From positions 1 through 64,000 of the forward strand of contig QHSU01000077.1 of NCBI GenBank assembly GCA_003220535.1: a DNA stretch of 64,000 nt, in the 5' to 3' direction. Positions 1 through 8,701 of the stretch are shown one piece after another; positions within the stretch are counted from its first letter, which is position 1, and every line of letters starts with the position of its first letter. Below the pieces are notes generated by a model. That model was not told the DNA's origin, did no database searches, and saw nothing but the letters and a program-made list of their open reading frames with translations. The translations under genes were made by a program, and so were the position numbers. This DNA comes from Candidatus Rokuibacteriota bacterium (lineage in GTDB: Bacteria; Methylomirabilota; Methylomirabilia; Rokubacteriales; CSP1-6).

Positions 1-1497
1 ATAGTCGAGGACGTCGTGCATCCACCCCATGTTCCACTTGAACCCGAAGCCGAGCCCGCCGAGGTACGTCGGACGCGAGACCATCGGCCACGAGGTCGAC
101 TCCTCCGCGGCGACGATCACGCCGGGATGAGCGCCGTGCACGATCTCGTTCATGCGGCGGAAGAACGCGACGGCGCCGAGGTTCTCGCGCCCGCCGAACT
201 GGTTCGGCACCCACTCGCCCGGCTTGCGCGAGTAGTCGAGGTAGAGCGCGGAAGCGACGGCGTCGACCCGGAGACCGTCGGCGTGATAGCAGTCGAGCCA
301 GATGAGCGCGCTGTCGAGCAGGAAGTTCGCGACCTCGTTGCGTCCGTAGTTGAAGATGAGCGTGCCCCAGTCGGGATGCTCGCGCTGCCGCGGGTCGGCG
401 TGCTCGTAGAGGTGGGTGCCATCGAAGTAGACAAGCCCGTGCGGATCGCGCGGGAAGTGCGCCGGCACCCAGTCGAGGATGACCCCGACGCCGCGACGGT
501 GGAGATGGTCGACGAAGGCCATGAACTCCCGCGGGCCGCCGTAGCGGCGAGAGGGGGCGAAGTAGCCGATGGTCTGATAGCCCCACGAGCCGAAGAACGG
601 ATGCTCCATCACGGGCAGGAGCTCGACGTGGGTGAAGCCCATCTCGCCGACGTAGTCCGCGAGCTGGTCGGCCAGCTCGCGGTAGTCGAGGAAGCGGTCG
701 CCCTCCTCGGGCACGCGGCGCCACGAGCCGAGATGCACTTCGTAGATCGAGAGGGGCTCGTGGAGGGGGTGGCGCCGGGCGCGCGCGGCGAGCCAGGCCT
801 CGTCGCCCCACCGGAAGTCGTCGAGGCTGGCCACGACCGACGCCGTACGCGGCGTCTCCGCTTCGAAGGCGAGCGCGTACGGGTCGGACTTCAGCGCGAG
901 CGGCTGCACGGAATGCCCGCGGATCTCGAACTTGTAGCGCTCGCCCTCGCCCAGCCCCGGCACGAAGATCTCCCAGATGCCGTTGGCGGGATGAAGACGC
1001 ATCGGATGGCTTCGGCCGTCCCAGTCGTTGAAGTCGCCCACGACGCTCACGCGCCGCGCGCTCGGCGCCCACACCGCGAAGGCGACGCCGGTCACACCGT
1101 CGAGCACGGCCGGATGCGCGCCGAGCTTCTCGTGGGCGCGATAGTGGGTACCCTCGGCCAGGAGGTGACGGTCGAAGTCGCTCAGCAGCGACGGGAAGCG
1201 GTACGGGTCCTCGATCTCGGTGATGCGGCCGTCGCGCGTCACCTCGAGCCGGTAGGCGAACGGGTCGCGCCGGTCGGGCAGCACCGTTTCGAAGAAACCC
1301 ACGGGGTGCAGCCGCTCCATCGCGGTCGGTGGCGCGTCGGCGGGCAGGACGCGAACGGCGGCCGCGCCGGGCACGATCGCGCGCACGGCCACCGCCGCGC
1401 CGTCCGGTGTCTGCACGCGGTGCGGACCGAGCACGGCGAAGGGGTCACTGTGCTCGCCTTCCACGACCGCGCGGATCGCGTGCGGGTCGAGCGTCAT
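1..1497 (-). CDS. glgB: 1,4-alpha-glucan branching enzyme, C-terminus beyond window
   Basis: Glycogen branching enzyme: it cuts alpha-1,4-glucan chains and re-attaches them through alpha-1,6 bonds in the cytoplasm. The first 499 residues are visible and the reading frame runs off base 1. An N-terminal beta-sandwich region is followed by a CBM48-type module (WAPSARRVSVVGDFNDW near residue 145) and the GH13 barrel. GH13 motifs are present: DWVPAHF near 342, GLRVDAV with the nucleophile Asp near 409, and AEEST with the acid/base Glu near 464. The last conserved motif lies outside. ATG at 1497 is the first start and gives the normal N-terminus. No other glycogen gene is visible, so the operon, if any, lies to the left. 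The identification is firm. Confidence 0.96.
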   Translation of the reverse strand, partial: MTLDPHAIRAVVEGEHSDPFAVLGPHRVQTPDGAAVAVRAIVPGAAAVRVLPADAPPTAMERLHPVGFFETVLPDRRDPFAYRLEVTRDGRITEIEDPYRFPSLLSDFDRHLLAEGTHYRAHEKLGAHPAVLDGVTGVAFAVWAPSARRVSVVGDFNDWDGRSHPMRLHPANGIWEIFVPGLGEGERYKFEIRGHSVQPLALKSDPYALAFEAETPRTASVVASLDDFRWGDEAWLAARARRHPLHEPLSIYEVHLGSWRRVPEEGDRFLDYRELADQLADYVGEMGFTHVELLPVMEHPFFGSWGYQTIGYFAPSRRYGGPREFMAFVDHLHRRGVGVILDWVPAHFPRDPHGLVYFDGTHLYEHADPRQREHPDWGTLIFNYGRNEVANFLLDSALIWLDCYHADGLRVDAVASALYLDYSRKPGEWVPNQFGGRENLGAVAFFRRMNEIVHGAHPGVIVAAEESTSWPMVSRPTYLGGLGFGFKWNMGWMHDVLDY

Positions 1498-1585
1498 GCG
1501 TGACAGGGAGCGGCCGACGCGGTGTCCACGCTGTTGATTCTACGAGGCGGGACGGCGCGATGCACGAGAAGCCAGCTGCGCGTCG

Positions 1586-1870
1586 TCAGGACATCAAATC
1601 ACTCTTCAGACCTTCGTTCGTCCTCTGTGGCCGCGGCGCTGCCGGCCCGGCGAGGACTGGATCGACACGTTCGAGCAGAGCCAGCGTCGTCTCGTGCGGC
1701 ACGCTCAGCCGGAGCGATGTCATCACGACCTCCGGGCTCACGCCGAGGCGAAGGCGGGTCACGTGCTCCTGCAACAGGAGCTTCGTGCGCGCCAGGGTGT
1801 GCGCCAGCTTCGAGAGGCTCTTGATTTCCGCGTCGAGTGCCGCCAGGAACCGCTCCCGTTGCGCAGTCAC
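1586..1870 (-). CDS. small helical hypothetical protein
   Basis: Unrecognised 94-residue protein. I chose the GTG at 1870 because a GGAGG lies six bases before it; an upstream start at 1990 is possible but adds only low-complexity, arginine-rich sequence. The N-terminal two thirds look helical and amphipathic (LDAEIKSLSKLAHTLARTK), which suggests a coiled coil or a short helical bundle. There is no signal peptide or membrane segment. The gene stands alone between glgB and a zinc-ribbon gene on the opposite strand. No function can be assigned. Confidence 0.5.
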   Translation of the reverse strand: MTAQRERFLAALDAEIKSLSKLAHTLARTKLLLQEHVTRLRLGVSPEVVMTSLRLSVPHETTLALLERVDPVLAGPAAPRPQRTNEGLKSDLMS

Positions 1871-2068
1871 GCTTGACCTCCAGGAGAGCCGCCATGGCCG
1901 GCCGATGTGGGGTCTGCTCCGCTCTCCTGGCCGGGCGGTGAGGGCAGTAGCGAGACTCTGCAGGGACGTCGGGAAGTTGTCAAGGGGCAAGCTTGACCAT
2001 GGTGGGGTGGGGGGCTAACGTTGGGATACTGTTCCGACCTTCACCGGCCTAAGCTGTAGGAGCCTGCG

Positions 2069-3544
2069 ATGAAGTGTCCCTGGTGCCAGCGTGAGAACCC
2101 TGTTGGCGCACAGTTCTGCGGCCAATGTGGTGCGCAGCTCGAAGGGCGGTGCGTCGCCTGCCAAGCGCCCAACCCTCCTGCAAATAGGTTTTGCCATAAG
2201 TGCGGCCAACCGTTGGCGACTGCCGCCGGGTCCGCTTCAGCTCCCACGGCGGTTGTCACGCACGGCGATCCGTCGGTCGCGCGTTCCGGGGACGGGGCCG
2301 AGGCCCGTGGGTCTGGTGTCCGGCGTCGACTAGAAGCGGACGAGAGGCCGGATCAGGATCGAGAGCCGGATGACGTCGGATCTTCGGGATCCGGTGCGAA
2401 GCCCAAGCGTCTGTGCATTGTTTCCCGCGATCGGCTCGTGTCTGGCGAGCTCCTCCAAGCCCTCCAGCTGTCGTTGGACCCGGACGACGAGCTCGAGATC
2501 ATCCCGGACCGGCGACGAGCCGACCCGTCGATGGGGGCGGAACCCGACGCGGCGGAGCAGCCGTCCGTCGATCGCCGACGCGATCCACACCTCGACAGCC
2601 GGTTGAAGAAGAACGGCTTCGCCATTGTGCCAGCCCTCGCCGCTGGCCCGAGGGCGCAGAGGACCCCACTTTCTCTCCTTCTCCCGGAGATGCCGATCGC
2701 GCGCGTCTCCCCCGAGGACCTGGAAGACGAGGAGCGGCTCGAGAGGGTCCGCAACTTCAAGCGGGAACGGGCCGGACGGCTCGCCACGTTGTTGATCCTC
2801 GCCGGGCTCACCGGCGCGGTGGTGGTCCTGGTGGCCTTGTCGCCGGCGGTGAAGATCCTTGTGAGCCGGGTTCGCCCGGAGGCGCCACTGCCAAAAAGCC
2901 CCGCGCCAACTCGTCAGGACAAAGAGAGTCCCACGGTGGCGGATGCTCCATCAGTCACCGCGGATCCCGCGATCGCTCCGCCTTCGGGACTCCCCGAGGC
3001 TTTTTCACCGGGGCGCGCCGAGAATCCTCCGTCGGACGCCGTTCGCAAGTCACCTGCGACCGGGGTCCCGGAGCCGACGCAATCCGCGCCCGCGCGCACC
3101 GCAACCGGGCGAGCGGAAGAGGCGAGCGCCTCAGCCAGAGTGGCGCCCAATCCGCGCGCGCCCTCGCCGCCCAGACCGATCGCGAGCGTCCCGACCAGCC
3201 CTGTCGCCATCGCCTCAACGCCAGACTCGGCGGGCAGGATCAGGGCACCGGAGTTTCCGGGCTTGCCACGTGTGGAAGTGGTGCGTAGTGCGGCCGCCGT
3301 AACGGGTCAAGGTGAGGCATATACGGTGCGGATCTCTGACACGGCCGGCCAACCCCTCGCCGGCGCGGAGGTCTTCCTCGTCATCAGCAGGGCGGACGGC
3401 TCTGTGCTCGATATCCTGCTGGACCCTGGTCCCGAGCCCGGGACCTACCGCGGAACGGGGCTGCCCGGCCGTTCCGCCCTTGTCGATCTCCGGGTCCGCG
3501 TGATCACGAGCGACAAACGAGTTGAGATCCCCTTGGCGCCGTAG
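2069..3544 (+). CDS. double zinc-ribbon single-pass membrane protein
   Basis: The 491-residue protein starts with two zinc-ribbon CxxC pairs (CPWC..CGQC and CVAC..CHKC, residues 4-48). A charged domain with the signature RLCIVSRDRL (about 112-121) follows, then one membrane segment near 235-260, a long Pro/Ala/Ser/Thr-rich linker (265-395) and a C-terminal beta-rich domain (about 400-491) that reads like an Ig-like or carboxypeptidase-regulatory fold. AGGAG precedes the ATG. All parts after the zinc ribbons are matched by the convergent gene ending at 3547, and the two stop codons are only two bases apart. The C-terminal domain is probably exported and the N-terminal part cytoplasmic, which suggests transmembrane sensing, but no function is established. 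Confidence 0.85.
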   Translation: MKCPWCQRENPVGAQFCGQCGAQLEGRCVACQAPNPPANRFCHKCGQPLATAAGSASAPTAVVTHGDPSVARSGDGAEARGSGVRRRLEADERPDQDREPDDVGSSGSGAKPKRLCIVSRDRLVSGELLQALQLSLDPDDELEIIPDRRRADPSMGAEPDAAEQPSVDRRRDPHLDSRLKKNGFAIVPALAAGPRAQRTPLSLLLPEMPIARVSPEDLEDEERLERVRNFKRERAGRLATLLILAGLTGAVVVLVALSPAVKILVSRVRPEAPLPKSPAPTRQDKESPTVADAPSVTADPAIAPPSGLPEAFSPGRAENPPSDAVRKSPATGVPEPTQSAPARTATGRAEEASASARVAPNPRAPSPPRPIASVPTSPVAIASTPDSAGRIRAPEFPGLPRVEVVRSAAAVTGQGEAYTVRISDTAGQPLAGAEVFLVISRADGSVLDILLDPGPEPGTYRGTGLPGRSALVDLRVRVITSDKRVEIPLAP

Positions 3545-3546
3545 GC

Positions 3547-4833
3547 CTAAGGCTTCACGGGGACTTCGACACGCTTGTCACCCGTATTCACGCGCACCCG
3601 AAGGTCAACTGGAGTTGACTGGCTGGTCGGCACCGTTCCACGGTAGGTTCCAGGCTCCGGGAGGGCGCCCATCGGAATGTTCGCCACGGTGCCGTCCGCC
3701 ATATGCGCGATGAGCACGACCTCAGCGCCCTCCATGGGGTGGCCGGCAGGGTCCAGGAGCCGCACGGCGTAAGACTCGCCCCACCCTAGCGATTTCGGCT
3801 CGCGGACGAGCTCCACGCGAGGCGAACCCGCGAAACGGGGGGGTGTGGCCTTCGGCGTCACCGCCTCAGAGGGTGGCGCGCTGGCGACCTGTTTGGACGG
3901 TGTAGTCGCGCTCGGACTCGGTCGGACCGTGGTGCTAGGTCTGGGTCGGCCACTGCCGCCCTGGTCCGTTGCCGCTTTCGGCGGGCCAGTGGTCTCTTTG
4001 GGGGTCGTGATAGCGTCGCGTGGGGGAGTACTGGTCCTTTTGGGTGAGGTGCTGGTCTCTCTGGACGTGGTGCCGCTCATTTTAGGGAGAGTGCTCGTCT
4101 CACGCGGCGTGACGATCAGCCTATCGGCGTCGCGCGGTGACACCCTATCGGCGTCGCGCGGTGACACCGATTTCGTGCTCGCCGGATCGCGGGCCGCGGG
4201 TGGCTCGCTAGGCGGGATGTTCGGCGGAGGAATCTCGGTGCGCGCTGGCTGAGTCTCGGCAACCGCGGGCTTTTCGGTGACGGCCGGCAATTGCGCCAGG
4301 GTGGAAGCCTCATTGGTCTGGACAGGCGGCTGGCCCGGGTTGCCCGAGGGCAGTGACGACCAATGGGGGACCCGACTCATGAGACTCTTCCCCAAATCCT
4401 GCCCCGCCGGTGACAACGCGAACGCGGCCAGTGTCACGCCGATCAGTACCGTAAGAAGCTTCGGGATCAGCCGGCGTGACCGCCGGCGAGTGAAGCTGCG
4501 GACGTTTTCGAGCCGCTCCCCTTCCTCGTCATCCGAGAGGCGTTCGATCACCGTCTCGGGAAGGAACAGAGAGAGCGGGGCCCTGTCCTCTCTTGAGTCG
4601 CCGGACGCTGGGACAATGGCGAACCCATTGGCCTTGAGCGCGAGGTCGACCTGAAGTTGACGGCGGCGGTCCTCTTTCAGATCGGGCTTCCCCGAAGACC
4701 CACCGTGACGCCTGTCCATGATGATCTTGAGCGGGTCGTGCGGGCGAAGCGACGTCTGGAGAGCCGCGACGAAAGCTCCGCTCTGGAGCCGATCGCGGGA
4801 GACTATGCACAGGCGTGTAGGCTGATCTGCCAC
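3547..4833 (-). CDS. single-pass membrane protein, paralogue of the convergent neighbour
   Basis: The 428-residue protein lacks the zinc ribbons of its neighbour but shares the rest: RLCIVSRDRLQSG at residues 7-19, a NGFAIVPA motif near 71, an Arg-rich stop-transfer stretch before a membrane segment near 140-160, a long Ser/Thr/Pro linker and a C-terminal beta-domain (about 335-428) with the same PEPGTYRGT and VDLRVRV segments. Start is GTG at 4833 behind GAGGAG. The linker contains a perfect 24-base tandem duplication. The pair probably arose by duplication and inversion. Function unknown; topology suggests a cytoplasmic N-domain and an extracytoplasmic beta-domain. Confidence 0.82.
   Translation of the reverse strand: MADQPTRLCIVSRDRLQSGAFVAALQTSLRPHDPLKIIMDRRHGGSSGKPDLKEDRRRQLQVDLALKANGFAIVPASGDSREDRAPLSLFLPETVIERLSDDEEGERLENVRSFTRRRSRRLIPKLLTVLIGVTLAAFALSPAGQDLGKSLMSRVPHWSSLPSGNPGQPPVQTNEASTLAQLPAVTEKPAVAETQPARTEIPPPNIPPSEPPAARDPASTKSVSPRDADRVSPRDADRLIVTPRETSTLPKMSGTTSRETSTSPKRTSTPPRDAITTPKETTGPPKAATDQGGSGRPRPSTTVRPSPSATTPSKQVASAPPSEAVTPKATPPRFAGSPRVELVREPKSLGWGESYAVRLLDPAGHPMEGAEVVLIAHMADGTVANIPMGALPEPGTYRGTVPTSQSTPVDLRVRVNTGDKRVEVPVKP
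4120..4167 (-). repeat. 2 x 24-bp perfect tandem repeat inside a coding linker
   Basis: Two identical 24-base units follow each other (4120-4143 and 4144-4167) and encode two copies of the octapeptide SPRDADR plus V or L in the disordered linker of the membrane protein. Because the unit is a multiple of three, copy-number change would only alter linker length. The surrounding linker is also rich in PRE/TS-type near-repeats. Confidence 0.9.
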
Positions 4834-4980
4834 CAGGTTCTCCTCACCTCAAGCAATGCAGGTGCCTGACCGAGCTTTAGAGATCGTAAGCCCGATGTGC
4901 TTCCCTGAAAAGAAGAAATCCAACACCAGGCTGTGTCCGCCGACGTGAGAAATGGCGAGAAGTTACACGCCGAGTAACTT

Positions 4981-5527
4981 CTACATCGAAGAGCGATTCC
5001 AAGACCCGAGTCTGCCGGGGACGCGCGGCATTGTCAGGCGGCGAGCCTCGACACCGTCACCCCGCGAGACACCGACACTGTCAGCCAGCGAGACACCGAG
5101 GATGCGCCGGCTATGCGGCGCGAGCCCCACGTTGAACTCGCCAAGAATGGCAAGAAACAAACCAGGCGATTCGACACCGACCCAGGCCGCCGTCTCGGGC
5201 AGCCGTGCCGGAGCGACGCCCAGCAGGCTGCCCAGCACATACACCGGCAATCGGAAGGCGAAATCGACTACCCGGGCGGGGTCGTGGGCGGGGTCGAGCT
5301 CATCGGCGAGCCGTGCCGCCCAGCGTCGGGCTTCCTCTCCGACCGAGCGTTCGATGTCGGCGGTCACGGCCGACACGGCCGGCTTGATCGCCGCATGCTT
5401 TGCGCCGTCGGTCATCCGAACGAGGCGTCCGAAGACCGAGCCGAATCCGCCCTCGGGCGGCGAGATCCGCGTAGTAGGGATAGGGATTCGGGTCCGTCAC
5501 CGCGGCCACCGCGGCGATGGGATTCAT
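4981..5527 (-). pseudogene. cytochrome P450 remnant
   Basis: A P450-like N-terminus starts at ATG 5527 (DPNPYPYYADLAA, the usual opening of short bacterial P450s). The frame then breaks near 5465; after a shift it continues as FGRLVRMTDGAKH and a helical stretch with FRLPVYVLGSLLGV, typical of the P450 region before the I helix. The segment normally lying between these parts is missing, and the haem-binding Cys loop and ExxR helix are absent. The rest to 4981 is unrelated sequence. It sits six bases after the stop of the 5533-6345 gene and was probably co-transcribed with it. I read this as a decayed gene, not a functional enzyme. Confidence 0.65.
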
Positions 5528-5532
5528 CTCGC

Positions 5533-6345
5533 TCACGAGGTGAACAGCGCCTGCCAGGTGGCGACCCGGCGGCCGTGCCACGTCGGTCCCTCGCGGACGA
5601 ACGTCCACTCCGGGTTCTTGGCGACATCGCGCAGACTCGCGCAGACCCGATGGAAGGTCGGGACGTCGGCGTCGGCGCACTCGAAGTACGTGACGAAGTC
5701 GTAGCGCCCCTCGGGTGCCGGCTCGGTCGGGTGCTTGTAGGTACGCCGGAGTAGACAGGGGATGCCCGCCGCGGCCGCGAGCGCGTGTCCCTCGCTCGTC
5801 ATGCGGCCGGCGTCGTCGTACCGGGACAGGAAGTAGGTATGGCGCTCCATCCAGTCCTTCGCCCACCACGCGGCCGTCTTGCTCATGGGAACGAGGAAGG
5901 CGTTCGGCATGACGGCCCCGGGCTGCTGCGTGACCGCGTGCGCATAGGCGAAGTTGTTCATCGCCGCGCCCGTGTACACCTTCGGCCGGACGACGCCGCT
6001 CAGCACGCGGACGCGGGCCACCGGGCCGAGAACACGTGTCGCCTCGGCGCAGAAGTCGCGCACGGGCTCGGCCTTCGGCGAGGCGACGTGCACGACCGCG
6101 TCGGCGTGGAGCAGGTCGTCGTCGGCGATGTCGGCGGGCGTCGCGCCGATCCGACGGAGGAAGGCGATCGATTCGGACGGTACCGCCGGTCGCGCCCCGA
6201 ACTCATTCTCCAGACCGAGCTTCTCCGCGACCGCGGGAATGCCGACGGCGGCGAGGGCCCGGGCGTCGGCGCCGTTCGCGAGCCGCAGGCAGACGTACGC
6301 TCCGTGCCGGATGATCTCACCCGCGAGGACCGAGTTGTCGAGCAT
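5533..6345 (-). CDS. conserved hypothetical protein, family not recognised
   Basis: The 270-residue protein is soluble, with no signal peptide or membrane segment. ATG 6345 is preceded by AGGAGGG at good spacing. I see no catalytic motif I can name. The C-terminal third (EGRYDFVTYFECADADVP through TFHRVCASL) looks like a ferredoxin-like alpha/beta unit similar in layout to dimeric alpha-beta barrel proteins such as chlorite-dismutase relatives, but this is a weak guess. A copy of the repeated leader element lies directly upstream in sense orientation. A LysR gene starts divergently at 6549 and may control it. A P450 remnant follows in the same direction. Confidence 0.7.
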   Translation of the reverse strand: MLDNSVLAGEIIRHGAYVCLRLANGADARALAAVGIPAVAEKLGLENEFGARPAVPSESIAFLRRIGATPADIADDDLLHADAVVHVASPKAEPVRDFCAEATRVLGPVARVRVLSGVVRPKVYTGAAMNNFAYAHAVTQQPGAVMPNAFLVPMSKTAAWWAKDWMERHTYFLSRYDDAGRMTSEGHALAAAAGIPCLLRRTYKHPTEPAPEGRYDFVTYFECADADVPTFHRVCASLRDVAKNPEWTFVREGPTWHGRRVATWQALFTS

Positions 6346-6365
6346 GGCGTTCCCTCCTTGATATT

Positions 6366-6488
6366 TAGTCGCGCCTCGGCCGGCTGGGGCTTTCGGATAG
6401 CTCGCCTCGGGCCTGGGGGCCCCAGCCCCTTGGCGGCCCTGCGGCTCGCACGACGGCCCCGCGACGGCCTGCGGCGCGCACTACGCCG
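6366..6488 (-). promoter_or_regulatory. repeated structured 5' leader element, copy A
   Basis: One of four related copies (others at 34908, 50786 and 57652). It ends about 20 bases before the ATG of the 6345 gene, in the same orientation. Read on the minus strand it carries a hairpin GGGGC-UGGG-GCCCC (6416-6429), flanked by GGGCC/GGCCC, with an outer GC-rich pairing, and finishes GGCCGAGGCGCGACUAA before the Shine-Dalgarno. Seen directly by comparing copies; a regulatory role is inference. Confidence 0.7.
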
Positions 6489-6548
6489 GCAACGTAGCGG
6501 CCGCTCGACGATGTGTCCAATGCATAGAACGTGGGATGGTCATCGGCT

Positions 6549-7628
6549 ATGCTGATCGCCGTGGAGATCGACCAGGTCGCGGCCTTCGTCGCGATCGTTC
6601 GCGGCGGCGGGTTCACGCGCGCAGGCTCGATCCTGCACCTGTCGCAACCGGCGGTCAGCCGGCGCGTCGAGCTCCTCGAGCGCGAGCTGGGCGCGCCGCT
6701 GTTCGAGCGCATCCGCAGCGGCGTGGTGCTCACCGAGCCCGGCCGGACGTTCCTGCCCCACGCCGAGGCGCTGCTGGCCTCGATGCGCGACGGCATCGAC
6801 GCCGTCCGCGCGCTCGCCCAGGCCGATCGGGGCGCCATCACCCTGGCGTTGGTGGGCACGCTGGCGAGCACGACGCTAACCGGCTGCCTGCGGCGTTTCC
6901 ACGACGCGTATCCGCGCGTCGAGCTGCGGCTGCGCACCGCGCTCAGCGAGGAGATCAGCGGGCTCGTGCGCCGCGGCGACGCGACGCTCGGACTCCGCTA
7001 CGGCCGCGACCCACATCCCGAGATCTTCTCGGTGCCGATCTACGACGAGCCCATGGTGGTGATGTGCGCGCCGCGACACCGGCTCGCGCGCCGCCGGAGC
7101 GTGCCGGCGCGCGCGCTGGCGAGGGAGCCCTGGGTCGCGTTTCCGCCGCGCAGCGGCGCGTTCTACGAGCCATGCCCCTGGTCGCTGCAACATCGGCTCG
7201 CGGCGAGCGGCTTGACCCCCGCGGAGATCATTCCGATCGATAGCCTCACGGCGCAGAAGCGGATGGTGGAAGCGGGATTCGGACTGGCGCTGCTGCCGGA
7301 GAGCAGCGTCGACGAGGAGCTGCGGGCCGGCACCTTGCGGGTCATGCACATTCCGGCGATGCGCGTCACCATCCCGGTCGTGCTCATCCATCGCCGGCGC
7401 AGGATCTCGGCGCTGCCGCCCGCACGCTCATCGCCGACCTTGCGGCGTGGCCGAAGCGCGACACGGCGCACCGAGGCCCGGCGCACACCGGTCCAGCCAG
7501 ACGACACAGCCGATCGCCCGCGGCAAAGCGCCCGCAGCCCGTGTCGTAGGGCGAACCCGCCGAGACTCTTGACGCGAGCCACTCGAGAGCGCGATCCTCC
7601 TGTTCGCAGTGGACTGACTGCTGAGTAA
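6549..7628 (+). CDS. LysR-family transcriptional regulator with 3' frameshift
   Basis: LysR-type regulator. The N-terminal winged helix-turn-helix is clear (FTRAGSILHLSQPAVSRRVE, about residues 23-42), followed by the two-lobed ligand-binding domain. ATG 6549 gives the canonical start. Near 7400 the family-like sequence leaves the frame: one base further back, the other frame reads TLIADLAAWPKRD, an ordinary LysR C-terminus, and stops at 7549. The open frame instead continues to 7628 as an Arg/Pro-rich tail. A one-base deletion in the gene, or a sequencing error, explains this. The gene diverges from the 5533-6345 gene, its most likely target. The effector is unknown. Confidence 0.88.
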   Translation: MLIAVEIDQVAAFVAIVRGGGFTRAGSILHLSQPAVSRRVELLERELGAPLFERIRSGVVLTEPGRTFLPHAEALLASMRDGIDAVRALAQADRGAITLALVGTLASTTLTGCLRRFHDAYPRVELRLRTALSEEISGLVRRGDATLGLRYGRDPHPEIFSVPIYDEPMVVMCAPRHRLARRRSVPARALAREPWVAFPPRSGAFYEPCPWSLQHRLAASGLTPAEIIPIDSLTAQKRMVEAGFGLALLPESSVDEELRAGTLRVMHIPAMRVTIPVVLIHRRRRISALPPARSSPTLRRGRSATRRTEARRTPVQPDDTADRPRQSARSPCRRANPPRLLTRATRERDPPVRSGLTAE

Positions 7629-7654
7629 CCATCACGCCAGCAGGGAGGAGCGCT

Positions 7655-8692
7655 ATGACGACGAATCGCACGTCCTACGTGTATGTGGGCCTGGCGGGTG
7701 AGACCGCCCCGGGCCGGCCCGTCAAATCCGGCCTCTATCGCATGGCCGTGGGCGACGACCGGTGGGAGCTCGTGATTCGCGGTCTGCCCGAGGCGCCCGC
7801 CATCCGCGCTATTGCCACGCACCCCGAGCACGCCGGCACCGTGTATGTCGGGACGCAGCACGGTCCCTACCGGAGCACGGACCACGGGGAGCACTGGGAA
7901 CGGCTCAACATCTCGGATCACGGCTTGCCGGTCTGGTCCTTGTTGTTCGACCCTCGCGACTCCGAGGCGCTGTACGCGGGTTACGAGAACTGTGAGATCT
8001 TTCGGAGCAAGGACGGCGGCGAGCGCTGGCAGCAGCTCCCGGTGACCGTCCGCTTCCCGGAGGTCACCGTGGCCCCCGGCGCCAACCCGGCCAAACGCGT
8101 CCTGGAGCTGGCCGTCAATCCAGCCAATCCCACCGAGGTCTACGGCGCCATCGAAGTCGGGGGTGTCATCCGTAGCCTCGACGGCGGCGAGCACTGGGAG
8201 AACATGAGCCACGGGCAGTACGTGAACGATGACACCGTGGATATGCACGGTGTGCTGGTCGGGCGCTGGCGTCCGGGGATGGTCTTCGCCGTCGGCCGCG
8301 CTGGTCTGTTCAGCAGCACGGACCGGGGCGAGCACTGGGCCAGCGCCCGGCTCGAGCCGCTGAATCCCAAGGGCCAAACCTACTGCCGTGATATCCGCGA
8401 GGTCCCCGGTGATCCGAAGACCATCTGGGTGGCCGCCGGTTCGAATTTCCAGAGCGACGTCGGCGTCCTGTTCCGCAGCAAGGACGGTGGCTCGAGCTGG
8501 ACTCGAGTGGACATGGGCGTCAAGCCAAAGACCACGATGTTCAGCATCGCCTTCGACGAGCGCCAGCCCAAGCGCATGTACTGTGCGACCAGCGGTGGTG
8601 AGGTGTTCACCAGCGAGGATGGCGGTGAGAGCTGGGCCGAACGTCCCTTGCCCGAAGGGGCCACGCAGGTCTACGCCATGGCATGCGCCTAG
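7655..8692 (+). CDS. BNR/Asp-box beta-propeller protein
   Basis: A 345-residue protein made of six or more beta-propeller blades, each with an Asp-box: STDHGEHW, SKDGGERW, SLDGGEHW, STDRGEHW, SKDGGSSW and SEDGGESW, about 50 residues apart. Asp-box propellers occur in sialidases, VPS10-like and photosystem assembly factors; no sialidase catalytic residues are apparent, so it is better called a propeller scaffold or binding protein. GGAGG precedes the ATG at good spacing. There is no signal peptide, so it is probably cytoplasmic. It lies alone between the LysR gene and a convergent nitroreductase. Confidence 0.88.
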   Translation: MTTNRTSYVYVGLAGETAPGRPVKSGLYRMAVGDDRWELVIRGLPEAPAIRAIATHPEHAGTVYVGTQHGPYRSTDHGEHWERLNISDHGLPVWSLLFDPRDSEALYAGYENCEIFRSKDGGERWQQLPVTVRFPEVTVAPGANPAKRVLELAVNPANPTEVYGAIEVGGVIRSLDGGEHWENMSHGQYVNDDTVDMHGVLVGRWRPGMVFAVGRAGLFSSTDRGEHWASARLEPLNPKGQTYCRDIREVPGDPKTIWVAAGSNFQSDVGVLFRSKDGGSSWTRVDMGVKPKTTMFSIAFDERQPKRMYCATSGGEVFTSEDGGESWAERPLPEGATQVYAMACA

Positions 8693-8701
8693 CGTAGGCC
8701 C

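Noticed and set aside
16-1503. Long plus-strand ORF of 495 codons
   Set aside because: It mirrors glgB on the opposite strand; its product is low-complexity, Arg/Val/Glu-rich and has no domain features.
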